Shown here: piece by piece, positions 1-7,297 of the stretch
How the letters are laid out: each line of letters opens with the position of its first letter
Numbering within the stretch: position 1 is the first letter of the stretch
Source of the DNA: JBGTBQ01 sp041749275
GTDB lineage: Bacteria > Acidobacteriota > Blastocatellia > Pyrinomonadales > Pyrinomonadaceae
Reading direction: 5' to 3'
Length of the DNA stretch: 9,062 nt
Assembly (NCBI GenBank): GCA_041749275.1
Contig: JBGTBQ010000312.1
Span: forward strand, 1 to 9,062
The notes under the pieces: generated by a model
Told to the model about the DNA's origin: nothing
The model's database searches: none
What the model saw: the letters and a program-made list of their open reading frames with translations, nothing else
Made by a program: the position numbers and the translations under genes

Positions 1-175
1 CCGCCAGCGACGCGCTCACTTCGAGCGCCGCCCGCGCCACGTCGCCCGGCAGCTTCCCGATCTCACGCGCGAGGCCCGCAATCGTCCGCCGCTCGGTCGC
101 GCTCCGCACCGAGCGCAGACGCTCGCGCAACTCCCTTTCGAGCGGCTGACCTTCTCTCTTTTCGTCGTCGGTCAT
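1..175 (-). CDS. Unrecognised protein, N-terminal part only (runs off the window)
   Basis: This is an uninterrupted frame of 58 codons that starts with ATG at 175 and is still open at the window edge. The protein starts MTDDEKREGQPLERELRERL and continues as a highly charged, Arg/Glu/Ala-rich sequence without cysteines, a signal peptide or a membrane segment; it should be largely helical. I do not recognise a family. The start is supported by the junction: the TAA of the upstream minus-strand frame (178-176) is followed immediately by this ATG, which is typical of translational coupling in an operon. GC content and codon use resemble the chromosomal neighbours. The function cannot be judged from the visible part. 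That the frame is real rests on its being open, on its codon bias and on the tight junction. Confidence 0.55.
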   Translation of the reverse strand, partial: MTDDEKREGQPLERELRERLRSVRSATERRTIAGLAREIGKLPGDVARAALEVSASLA

Positions 176-461
176 TTATCGAATCAATCCTTGCTTCTTC
201 AACACTCGCCGCAACTCCCGGAACGCCTGCTCGATGCGTTCGCCCGTAAACGAGATGTGTTGCAGCCCCGCGACGTTCGAGAAGTCTTCCACATCGTCCT
301 GCTTGAGCAGAATCGTTCTTCTAAAACCGAGACTGCCCTGAAACCGTCCTGCCACGTGAATTGCAATCCGCCGCGCCTGCCGAGAATTTCCACCCGCTTG
401 CTCCTGTGACCCATGGCTCTCCCTTGAGGTCTTCGATATCTTCGTTGTTATCAGCCCGCAA
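176..461 (-). pseudogene. C-terminal remnant of a TIR-like predicted nucleotide-binding protein
   Basis: The frame ending at TAA (178-176) encodes ...RRIAIHVAGRFQGSLGFRR, then a stretch with KQDDVEDFSNVAGLQHISF, and ends with a helical RELRRVLKKQGLIR. From memory, this resembles the C-terminal part of TIR-like predicted nucleotide-binding proteins (CAP12/PF10137-type), which carry an 'N-V-I-x-E-x-G-x-F-x-G-x-L-G' motif, then 'EEFSN-x-x-GL' and a final amphipathic helix. Here the motif is degraded (IAIHVAGRFQG). The frame has no ATG and hits an in-frame stop about 300 bases upstream. A neighbouring frame carries ADNNEDIEDLKGEPWVTGAS just before the homologous part, so a one-base deletion near 389-397 could have split the gene. 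Intact members bind or cleave nucleotides in anti-phage signalling; this fragment would lack most of that domain. Alternatives are a sequencing error or a short real gene starting at the GTG of HVAGRF. The family call rests on recalled motifs. Confidence 0.45.
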
Positions 462-566
462 GCATTCTAACGCAGACGCTCGCGTGGCATCCAAGACGGC
501 TCGTCCACGCATCTGTAGAATGTACACGCCTCGCGGCATCCAGCTTTACGATAGACAATCCAAAAT

Positions 567-573
567 TAAGGAG
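567..573 (+). promoter_or_regulatory. Ribosome binding site of the DUF1579-like gene
   Basis: TAAGGAG ends 10 bases before the ATG at 584. It is a strong Shine-Dalgarno match and fixes this start. Few other genes in the window have so clear a site. I could not assign a convincing -35/-10 pair upstream. Confidence 0.75.
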
Positions 574-583
574 CGGCAAACCG

Positions 584-1111
584 ATGAACCCGTCCGCCTT
601 GAAGAGTAGCATTCTCTTCCTCTCTCTCGTCATGGTCGCGGCCTACGCCACGTCCGCGAACGCGCAGAAGAACGCGCCGTGCAAGTCGCGGCCCGAATAC
701 CGGCAGTTCGATTTCTGGGTGGGCGAGTGGGACGTGCTTACCCCGCAGGGGCAAACCGCCGGAACCAACAGCGTGCAACTCATCCTCGGCGACTGCGTCC
801 TCTTCGAGAACTGGACGGGCGCGAAAGGCGGGCACGGGAAGAGCTTCAACCTCTACAACGCCGCCGCCGGCAAGTGGCAACAGACGTGGGTGGACAACTC
901 CGGCAGCCTGCTCGAACTCTACGGCGAATACAAAGACAACCAGATGCGCTTCACCGGCGAAACAAACGCGCCCGGCGGCAAGAAGACGCTCGAACGCCTG
1001 ACCTTCACCAAACTCTCGGATGACAAAGTCCGACAGTTCTGGGAGCAGTCAACCGACGACGGCAAGACGTGGACGGTCGCCTTCGACGGCATGTATATCA
1101 GGAAGAAGTAA
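584..1111 (+). CDS. Secreted DUF1579-like protein
   Basis: The product is a 175-residue exported protein of unknown role. Residues 1-27 form a signal peptide: Lys7, a hydrophobic core SSILFLSLVMVAAYA, and an A-N-A cleavage site before Gln28. The mature part opens with the motif FDFWVGEWDV (about residues 43-52), typical of the DUF1579 and related beta-rich families, in which small secreted or periplasmic proteins form a barrel-like sheet. It ends with a beta-like stretch rich in Trp and Asp (FWEQSTDDGKTW) and MYIRKK. The mature part has two cysteines, one near its start and one in LGDCVLF, that could form a disulfide. The gene stands alone, converges with the methyltransferase gene and has a strong ribosome binding site. 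Family members are often annotated as hypothetical; no enzymatic residues are recognisable. I am sure of the gene and of export, less sure of the family name. Confidence 0.8.
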   Translation: MNPSALKSSILFLSLVMVAAYATSANAQKNAPCKSRPEYRQFDFWVGEWDVLTPQGQTAGTNSVQLILGDCVLFENWTGAKGGHGKSFNLYNAAAGKWQQTWVDNSGSLLELYGEYKDNQMRFTGETNAPGGKKTLERLTFTKLSDDKVRQFWEQSTDDGKTWTVAFDGMYIRKK

Positions 1112-1179
1112 CCGTGCCGCGATTGGCCGGGTGAATCTTGGAAGGTTTGAGTTCTGCCTCTGTGCGCGTCGCGGATTTG

Positions 1180-2037
1180 TTATGGCTTTTGTTCCGTGAG
1201 TTCAGAGTAAAAAGGCAGTTCTTGGACTGCGGCTTCCTGCGATAGATTGTCTCTCGCCATCTCAACGTACTCCGGGGAAATTTCCAAGCCGATGTAATGG
1301 CGACCGGCACGCTTGGCTGCGATTGCCGTCGTGCCGGAACCGACGAATGGGTCGAGAACAACATCACCCGGCTTCGTAAAGAGACGGATAAACCAGTCAG
1401 GCAGTTCGAGGGGGAAGGTCGCCGGGTGATTCTTATTGCTGCATTCAGTGGCGAAGTGAAGCACGTTCGTGGGATAAGCCATCTCTCGGCCAACCCAATT
1501 AGATATATTCTTACCGAATCCGCTCGCCACTTTTGAGTTGTCGCGTCGTTTGTCCGTCTCGCTCAAATTCTTCAACCGCGATTTGGCCCAGTCCCCCATC
1601 GGAACCATCACACTGTCTTGATACATGGCGAAATGTTTCTGCTTCGTGAAGTGTAAGCAACGCTCCCATGCGTCACGGAAACGATTAGGCCACTTGCCGG
1701 GATAGCAGTTACGCTTGTGCCAGATGTACTCCTCTGTCCAGAGCCATCCCTGCTTCTTCATTTCCAGAATAAGTTCAAGGACGTAGGTGTGACGCTCGCC
1801 GTCCACCGCCCGCTCTTTGATGTTGAGGACAAAAGAGCCACTCGGTTTAAGGACACGGAAGAGTTCTAAGGAGATTGGTGAAAACCACTTGACGTACTCA
1901 TCCGCCGAGACACCTTCGTAAATTGTTTTGCGTTTATCCGCATATGGCGGAGAGGTGACAACGAGATCAACCCTATCGCCCGGCAAGGTTGCTAAGATCT
2001 CGCGGCAGTCACCTAACAATATAAAGTCAGTTTCCAC
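1180..2037 (-). CDS. Beta-class DNA methyltransferase (N4-cytosine or N6-adenine) of a type II restriction-modification pair
   Basis: This 285-residue enzyme transfers a methyl group from S-adenosylmethionine to an exocyclic amine in its recognition site, protecting host DNA from the nuclease encoded just upstream. The catalytic motif IV, TSPPY, lies at residues 28-32, and the AdoMet-binding motif I, DPFVGSGTT, at 229-237, followed by GLEISPEYVEMA. Motif IV before motif I defines the beta class. SPPY is more common in N4-cytosine enzymes, while D/NPPY is usual for N6-adenine, so m4C is favoured but not proven. The central region, with many Trp, Arg and Lys, would hold target recognition. I chose the GTG at 2037 because AGGAG lies six bases before it and the protein then starts right at VETDFILLGDC, as in relatives. 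An ATG at 2115 in the same frame would overlap the nuclease gene by 64 bases. GC is low compared with the flanks, which suggests transfer. Confidence 0.9.
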   Translation of the reverse strand: METDFILLGDCREILATLPGDRVDLVVTSPPYADKRKTIYEGVSADEYVKWFSPISLELFRVLKPSGSFVLNIKERAVDGERHTYVLELILEMKKQGWLWTEEYIWHKRNCYPGKWPNRFRDAWERCLHFTKQKHFAMYQDSVMVPMGDWAKSRLKNLSETDKRRDNSKVASGFGKNISNWVGREMAYPTNVLHFATECSNKNHPATFPLELPDWFIRLFTKPGDVVLDPFVGSGTTAIAAKRAGRHYIGLEISPEYVEMARDNLSQEAAVQELPFYSELTEQKP

Positions 2038-2043
2038 GCCTTG

Positions 2044-2048
2044 CTCCT
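2044..2048 (-). promoter_or_regulatory. Ribosome binding site deciding the methyltransferase start
   Basis: On the minus strand AGGAG is followed by six bases and then the GTG at 2037. It sits between the nuclease stop codon (2054-2052) and the methyltransferase start. This is the main reason for preferring the GTG over the ATG at 2115. Confidence 0.75.
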
Positions 2049-2051
2049 GTA

Positions 2052-2993
2052 TCACAAGTATTGCTGAAGAACTTTTCTGATGCTTTCGACACCTACTCCA
2101 TACTTCTCCTCCCACGCCTTAATGAGTGCGGATCGTTTATCTTCTAACAAAGTGCTGAAGTTAATATTCTCTGGCAGGCCAACTGATGCCCATTCCAGCA
2201 CCCGCTCTGTATAACCTTTCTCTTCAGCAATGAAATCCCAGAGATTACGCCCTATCAGCACGCTTTCAGGGTATCCATGAACCCTCTGCATGATGCTGCT
2301 TAGTTGCTCATCCTTGCCGTAAGTTACTCCGAGAATGCCTATTCTACCGTCATATTCCTGCAACTTCGCAAGATTATTGTTTAGATTCTGCACTTGGTCG
2401 AAATCCATCGTATTCGGGCCGCTCTTAATCTGTATGTAATACTCTGTGCCCTCACGGTTGACGCGCAGATCAAACCCGGCCTTTTCACCGATGATTGGGG
2501 TACCGCCGGATACCAATAACATCTGCTCGACCGTGAACCCCCAAGACGTGACGATAGAGCGCGTAACCTTTTGATAGAAGCAGAAAGTCACCACGCCCTC
2601 GTGATCCGTGAAATTGAACGCACAGATTAGAAATGGGTTAATAAGCAGTTCATCAAAGTCGGTTGCCTGTATTTCCTCTATCGCGTTCCAGACGAATTTA
2701 CGCACGAGATAGGTGATCCACAATTGCTTGATGTCGGTCACGCCTTCCGGCAGATATTTTTTTCTTATCTCAATGATTTCTGTGGCCTGTTCCGCCTTGA
2801 GGAGCGCGCCGCCGCGAATATTTCCGATGCGTAACAACTCATCTTCCGCGCCGTGCATGAATGCGTCAATTGTGTCGAGATAACCCGCAATGCACGTCGC
2901 CGTAGTTTTACCTATGCCACGCACTTTCCGGCATATTTCAATAATGAGATTATGCTGGTGATTTGGCTCTTCATAGAAATCGGGCTTCTTCAT
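2052..2993 (-). CDS. Putative type II restriction endonuclease with an N-terminal helix-hairpin-helix region
   Basis: The product has 313 residues. Residues about 22-75 read as two helix-hairpin-helix units: VRGIGKTTATCIAGYL, then ELLRIGNIRGGALLKAEQ. This fold binds the DNA backbone without sequence specificity. The central and C-terminal part carries a PD-(D/E)XK-type core: Glu156 in a helix, Asp175 in GFDLRV, a beta strand with Gln188-x-Lys190 in YYIQIKSGPN, then a long helix. Thus the usual E/D-x-K appears as Q-x-K. A KSGPN motif after the lysine occurs in some type II enzymes (I recall the PmeII family), but I cannot confirm the family or the cut site. Restriction is inferred from this core plus the methyltransferase gene 14 bases downstream. 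The ATG at 2993 is the only reasonable start, since an in-frame TAG lies shortly upstream; it has only a weak ribosome binding site. Low GC suggests horizontal transfer. It could also be a repair-type nuclease. Confidence 0.7.
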   Translation of the reverse strand: MKKPDFYEEPNHQHNLIIEICRKVRGIGKTTATCIAGYLDTIDAFMHGAEDELLRIGNIRGGALLKAEQATEIIEIRKKYLPEGVTDIKQLWITYLVRKFVWNAIEEIQATDFDELLINPFLICAFNFTDHEGVVTFCFYQKVTRSIVTSWGFTVEQMLLVSGGTPIIGEKAGFDLRVNREGTEYYIQIKSGPNTMDFDQVQNLNNNLAKLQEYDGRIGILGVTYGKDEQLSSIMQRVHGYPESVLIGRNLWDFIAEEKGYTERVLEWASVGLPENINFSTLLEDKRSALIKAWEEKYGVGVESIRKVLQQYL

Positions 2994-3024
2994 AGACGTT
3001 AAGCTAACGCTCTACTCGTCGCTC

Positions 3025-3828
<804 letters not shown>

Positions 3829-3906
3829 AGTTCAAAGTTCAAGGTTCAAAGTTCAAAGTTTGGTTCACGAAGCCGGCTTTGAAGCTTGAACCTTGAACTT
3901 TGAACT
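3829..3906. repeat. Inverted repeat built of GTTCAAA units, 21-bp perfect arms
   Basis: Bases 3829-3849 and 3886-3906 are exact reverse complements. Each arm is made of TTCAAAG/TTCAAGG-like heptamer units, and more such units lie just inside the left arm, with a palindromic AAGCCGGCTT (3870-3879) in the loop. The repeat begins at the base next to the norQ-like start codon, so it makes up the entire visible 5' leader of that gene. A weaker relative (TTTGAGATTTCAAGTTTCAAA) lies near 5264-5284. Confidence 0.85.
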
Positions 3907-4041
3907 GGCGTCGGGCGGCTGAAGTTTCGCTCCGATTGGGTTATCCTGTGGAGTGCTGAAAAGCACCGAAAAATAACGGAAAGGCATCTTAGCACCTGCC
4001 GCGAAAGGGCGGCAAACAACATGAAAGTGGTCAGCGATGAT
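3907..4041. other. Gap between the divergent norQ-like and mnmA genes: small hairpins only
   Basis: I see no reading frame worth calling. Two small stem-loops are visible: GTGCT/AGCAC around a GAAA tetraloop (3953-3966) and TGCCGC/GCGGCA around 3997-4014. Promoters for both flanking genes should lie in the 3829-4109 interval, but I cannot assign -35/-10 elements with confidence. Confidence 0.4.
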
Positions 4042-4082
4042 TGATGAGTGAGGAGAAGAAGACGGATTTTTATCACTCATCA
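4042..4082. repeat. Inverted repeat TGATGAGTGA / TCACTCATCA before mnmA
   Basis: The 10-bp perfect arms are 4042-4051 and 4073-4082, with a 21-base spacer. The right arm continues into further ATCAC/ATCATC-like units up to about 4100. This looks like a dispersed intergenic repeat. It is read through by an in-frame TTG at 4041, which would add 23 repeat-derived residues to MnmA; I therefore reject that start. Confidence 0.6.
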
Positions 4083-4109
4083 CGTATCACCGATCATCGT
4101 TTTAGAGTT

Positions 4110-5249
4110 ATGAAGATTGCGGTGGCAATGAGCGGCGGCGTTGATTCTTCGGCGGCGGCGGCGATTTTGAAGGAGGCCGGGCACGAGCTGGTCGGCTTCA
4201 CGATGCAGTTGTGGAATCAGCGGCGCGGATTGAACGTGGACGAGAACGGCGAGCCTCTGCCGTCGCGCTGCTGCTCGCTCGACGACGTGTATGACGCGCG
4301 GCGCGTGGCCGAGGATTTGGGTTTTCCTTTCTACGTCCTCAACCTCGAACGCGAGTTCGAGCGCGACGTGGTCGAGCCTTTCGTCAAGAGTTATCTCGAA
4401 GGCGAGACGCCCATCCCCTGCGTCGCGTGCAACAGCCGCCTGAAGTTCGCCTCGCTCGACCGTCTGGCGCGCTCTCTCGGTTGCGACAAGGTGGCGACCG
4501 GCCATTACGCGCGCGTCGAGTTCGACGAAGCGGCGAATCGTTATCGTCTGCTGCGCGGCAGGGATGCGCGGAAGGATCAGTCTTACTTTTTGTGGGAGCT
4601 GACGCAGGAGCAACTCGCGCACGCGATGTTCCCGCTGGGCGAGATGGAGAAACGGGAAGTGCGCGACGCGGCGCGCGCGCAAGGGCTGAACGTCGCGGAG
4701 AAAAAAGAGTCGCAGGAAATCTGCTTCGTGCCCGATGGCGACTACGCGGGTTTCATTGACCGCTACCTCGCAGTCGAAGGCAAAGAGACCCTTGCGCCCG
4801 CGCACGGCGAAATAGTTGACACGCGCGGCGAGGTCTTGGGCGCGCATGGCGGCATCCATCGCTACACCGTCGGACAGCGGCGAGGGCTTGGCATCTCGCG
4901 TGAGCTTCCGCTCTACGTCGTGCGCGTGGAGCCTGAAGAGAATCGCATCGTCGTCGGAGAAGCGGACGAACTCCTGAGCGCTGAGTTCGACGCCGCCGGC
5001 GTCAACTGGGTCGCCTTCGACGAGCCGCTCGAACCTGTGCGCGCCGATGTCCGCATCCGCTACCGCCACACCGAAGCGCCCGCCCTCATCACGCCGCTCG
5101 GCGCGGGGCGCGTCCGCGTCCGCTTCGACACGCCGCAGCGCGCCGTCACGCCCGGACAGGCCACGGTCTTCTACCGTGGCGCGGAGGTCTTGGGCGGCGG
5201 GTGGATAGTGAGAAGCAGCGTGCAACAAGCGGCGGGCAGCGGCCAGTAA
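4110..5249 (+). CDS. mnmA: tRNA-specific 2-thiouridylase MnmA
   Basis: MnmA (379 residues, cytoplasmic) puts sulfur on position 2 of the wobble uridine in tRNAs for Lys, Glu and Gln, using ATP to adenylate the base and a persulfide relay. Visible motifs: PP-loop SGGVDSS (8-14); the cysteine before Asn in IPCVACN, with Cys107 as the likely nucleophile; TGHYAR (131-135 region); DQSYFLW (156-162); and the second catalytic cysteine, Cys205, in SQEICFVPDG. The C-terminal part forms the usual beta domains (HRYTVGQRRGLGI and later). A Cys-Cys pair (54-55) in the insertion SRCCSLDDVYDARRVA is common in many bacterial homologues. I chose the ATG at 4110 because the protein then starts with MKIAVAMSGG as in the family; the ribosome binding site (TAGAG) is weak. 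The last codons (QQAAGSGQ and the stop) lie in an inverted repeat, so the tail is not conserved sequence. Confidence 0.95.
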   Translation: MKIAVAMSGGVDSSAAAAILKEAGHELVGFTMQLWNQRRGLNVDENGEPLPSRCCSLDDVYDARRVAEDLGFPFYVLNLEREFERDVVEPFVKSYLEGETPIPCVACNSRLKFASLDRLARSLGCDKVATGHYARVEFDEAANRYRLLRGRDARKDQSYFLWELTQEQLAHAMFPLGEMEKREVRDAARAQGLNVAEKKESQEICFVPDGDYAGFIDRYLAVEGKETLAPAHGEIVDTRGEVLGAHGGIHRYTVGQRRGLGISRELPLYVVRVEPEENRIVVGEADELLSAEFDAAGVNWVAFDEPLEPVRADVRIRYRHTEAPALITPLGAGRVRVRFDTPQRAVTPGQATVFYRGAEVLGGGWIVRSSVQQAAGSGQ

Positions 5250-5320
5250 AGAGAGGTGTTGGATTTGAGATTTCAAGTTTCAAAGCTAAGGGGTTTGGTC
5301 TGCTTACTGCCCGCCGCTTG
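5226..5320. repeat. Inverted repeat CAAGCGGCGGGCAG overlapping the mnmA 3' end
   Basis: The 14-bp perfect arms are 5226-5239 and 5307-5320. The left arm lies in the last codons of mnmA, and the sequence right after it, CAGTAA, supplies its stop. Next to the right arm is CTGCTTACTG (5300-5309), which recurs exactly at 7460-7469 across the serS stop codon. The rest of the gap to sppA (to 5438) contains an A/T-rich TAAAATAAT (5389-5397) that could be a -10 region, but no convincing -35 is at the right distance. Confidence 0.7.
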
Positions 5321-5438
5321 CCGCACGGCGCCCGCTGTTCCCTAAACTTTTCCCTTGCCGACTCGTACTACCAATGGCCCTGTCTCCTTAAAATAATTGA
5401 AGGACGGTCGCATTTTTCAAAGGTTCATCTAAAACATT

Positions 5439-7235
5439 ATGGCAATGTCACGCACACGCAAAGTCGTTCTGATTATCATGGGCATCGTGCTGGCGGTCGT
5501 GCTGGTCGGAGTGCTCGTCGTCGCATTCTTCATCGCTTCGATAGGCGACGAGCCGAGCATCCGCGACAACAGCGTCCTCGTCCTCAAGGTCGAGGGCGAC
5601 CTGCCCGATTACACAAACGTTGACCCGACGATGAGCCGTTTCTTCGGCGGCAACCCGAACTCGCTGACGAGCCTGTTGTCGCAACTCAAGAAGGCGAAGG
5701 CTGACAAGCGCATCAGTGCCGTGCTGCTCGACGTGGGCTTCATCGGGACGGGCTGGGCGAAGGCGAGCGAGATCCGCGACGCCGTGGCGGACTTCCGCGC
5801 GTCGGGCAAGCCCGTCTACGCTTACATGGAGGTCGGCGCGGATAAAGAGATGTACGTGGCGAGCGCCGCCGAGCGCATCTACGTCGCGCCGACGGGCGAT
5901 TTATTTGTCAACGGACTGGCGGCGGAGGCGATGTTCTTCCGCGGCACGTTCGACAAGCTCGGCATCTATTGGGACTCGTACCAGATCGGCAAATATAAAA
6001 GCTCGCCCGAACACTTCACGCGCAAGGAGATGTCGGACGGCGAGCGCGAGCAGCTTAACGAACTGCTCGACGAAATTTTCAACCGCTACGTCGCCACTAT
6101 CGCCGAGGCGCGCAAGAAGTCGCCCGAAGACATCAAGGCGCTGATTGATACCGCGCCGCACGGCGCGCGCGACGCCGAAAGCGCGGGGCTGATTGACAAG
6201 GCCGCGTACCGCGAGGAGGTCGAGGCGGAGTTGAAGAAGCGTCTCGGCTACAAGGACGACGAGAAGCTGCGGAAGGTCTCGACGGCGGACTATCGCAACG
6301 TCACGCCCGAATCGCTCGGCCTCAATCAGGGCGAGAAGATCGCCGTCATCTTCGCCGCCGGCCCGATCAACTTGGGCCAGTCCAACGATGGCTCGTTCGG
6401 CGGCGACCAGATGGTTGGCTCCGACACGGTGGTGAAAGCCATTAACGACGCGCGCGATGACAAGGACGTGAAGGCCATCGTGCTCCGCGTGGATAGCCCC
6501 GGCGGCTCGATCTACCCTTCGGACTTCATCTGGAAGGCGGTCGAGGAGGCGAAGAAGAAAAAACCGGTCGTCGTCTCGATGGCGGACGTGGCGGCTTCGG
6601 GCGGTTATTACATCTCGATGGGCGCGAACAAGATCGTCGCCCAGCCACTGACCATCACCGGCTCCATCGGCATCTACGCCTACAAGCCCGTGGTCAAGGA
6701 GATGTATGACTGGATCGGCGTGACGAGCGAGTACGTGATGCGCGGCAAGAACGCGGGCCTGTTCCGCGAGACCGAGAAGTTCAGCGTAGACGAGCGCAAG
6801 AGCTTCGAGAAACTCCTGCAACGCTCCTACTACAACGAGTTTTTGCCGAAGGCGGCGCAGGGGCGCGGGCGCGACCCGGAGTATATCCACTCGGTCGGCG
6901 AGGGGCGCGTCTGGATGGGCACGAAGGCCAAAGAGAACGGCCTCGTGGACGAGTTCGGCGGGTTGGATAAGGCCGTCGAGGTCGCCAAGGAACTCGCCAA
7001 AATCCCCGCTGACAAGGGCGTGCGCCGCGTCGTCTTCCCCGCGCCGCGCAGCTTCTTCCAACAACTCTTCGGCGGCGGCGGCGACGAAGTGAGCGTCAGA
7101 GCGCGTGAGCAGCAAACGCTCATCAACTCGCTCCCGAAAGAGATGCGCCGCCCCTTGCGCCACGCCGCCATGTTCGAACGCTTTCGACAGGGCGAGGCGC
7201 TGGCGATCATGCCATTCGATTTGAAGATAGAGTGA
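5439..7235 (+). CDS. sppA: Signal peptide peptidase SppA, 67-kDa type
   Basis: SppA (598 residues, near the 618 of the E. coli enzyme) is an inner-membrane serine protease that cuts up signal peptides left after secretion, with its active site outside the cytoplasm. A positive N-terminus (SRTRK) is followed by one membrane anchor, about residues 9-34. Two tandem peptidase S49 domains follow. The N-terminal domain supplies the general-base lysine, Lys187 in GKYKSSPEHF. The C-terminal domain has VDSPGGS (351-357) and the nucleophile Ser387 in ADVAASGGYYIS, then TGSIGI. This Ser/Lys dyad matches E. coli Ser409/Lys209, so the enzyme should be active. The start at 5439 is only weakly supported by a ribosome binding site; ATG at 5445 is an alternative. 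The gene follows mnmA in the same direction after 189 bases with a repeat between, so co-transcription is uncertain. It converges with serS. Confidence 0.94.
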   Translation: MAMSRTRKVVLIIMGIVLAVVLVGVLVVAFFIASIGDEPSIRDNSVLVLKVEGDLPDYTNVDPTMSRFFGGNPNSLTSLLSQLKKAKADKRISAVLLDVGFIGTGWAKASEIRDAVADFRASGKPVYAYMEVGADKEMYVASAAERIYVAPTGDLFVNGLAAEAMFFRGTFDKLGIYWDSYQIGKYKSSPEHFTRKEMSDGEREQLNELLDEIFNRYVATIAEARKKSPEDIKALIDTAPHGARDAESAGLIDKAAYREEVEAELKKRLGYKDDEKLRKVSTADYRNVTPESLGLNQGEKIAVIFAAGPINLGQSNDGSFGGDQMVGSDTVVKAINDARDDKDVKAIVLRVDSPGGSIYPSDFIWKAVEEAKKKKPVVVSMADVAASGGYYISMGANKIVAQPLTITGSIGIYAYKPVVKEMYDWIGVTSEYVMRGKNAGLFRETEKFSVDERKSFEKLLQRSYYNEFLPKAAQGRGRDPEYIHSVGEGRVWMGTKAKENGLVDEFGGLDKAVEVAKELAKIPADKGVRRVVFPAPRSFFQQLFGGGGDEVSVRAREQQTLINSLPKEMRRPLRHAAMFERFRQGEALAIMPFDLKIE

Positions 7236-7258
7236 AGCGGATTTTTCGATTGGCTGTC

Positions 7259-7297
7259 CGATACGACCGAGGTTGAGTGTCGTATCGCTTTCATCTT
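7259..7297 (+). terminator. Possible terminator hairpin after sppA
   Basis: CGATACGAC (7259-7267) pairs perfectly with GTCGTATCG (7279-7287) across an 11-base loop, 23 bases past the sppA stop. A short pyrimidine stretch, CTTTCATCTT, follows. The 9-bp stem and position suit a terminator, but the T tract is poor. Confidence 0.45.

Noticed and set aside
2038..2115. ATG at 2115 as the start of the methyltransferase
   Set aside because: It would overlap the nuclease gene by 64 bases and add residues not expected in the family; a GTG at 2037 has a good AGGAG at proper distance.
3829..3906. CRISPR-like array because of repeated heptamers
   Set aside because: The units are tandem and only seven bases long, with no spacers of uniform length, and no cas genes are near.
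4080..5276. Long minus-strand frame opposite mnmA
   Set aside because: It is a mirror of a GC-rich, strongly conserved gene; the translation is Arg/Ala/His-rich without recognisable motifs.
5355..5394. Promoter TTGCCG ... TAAAAT before sppA
   Set aside because: The spacing of 28 bases between the two boxes is too long for a normal sigma-70 promoter.
5901..7163. Long minus-strand frame opposite sppA
   Set aside because: It is antisense to the conserved peptidase domains, with low-complexity Leu/Arg/Ala/Asp translation, the usual shadow in GC-rich DNA.
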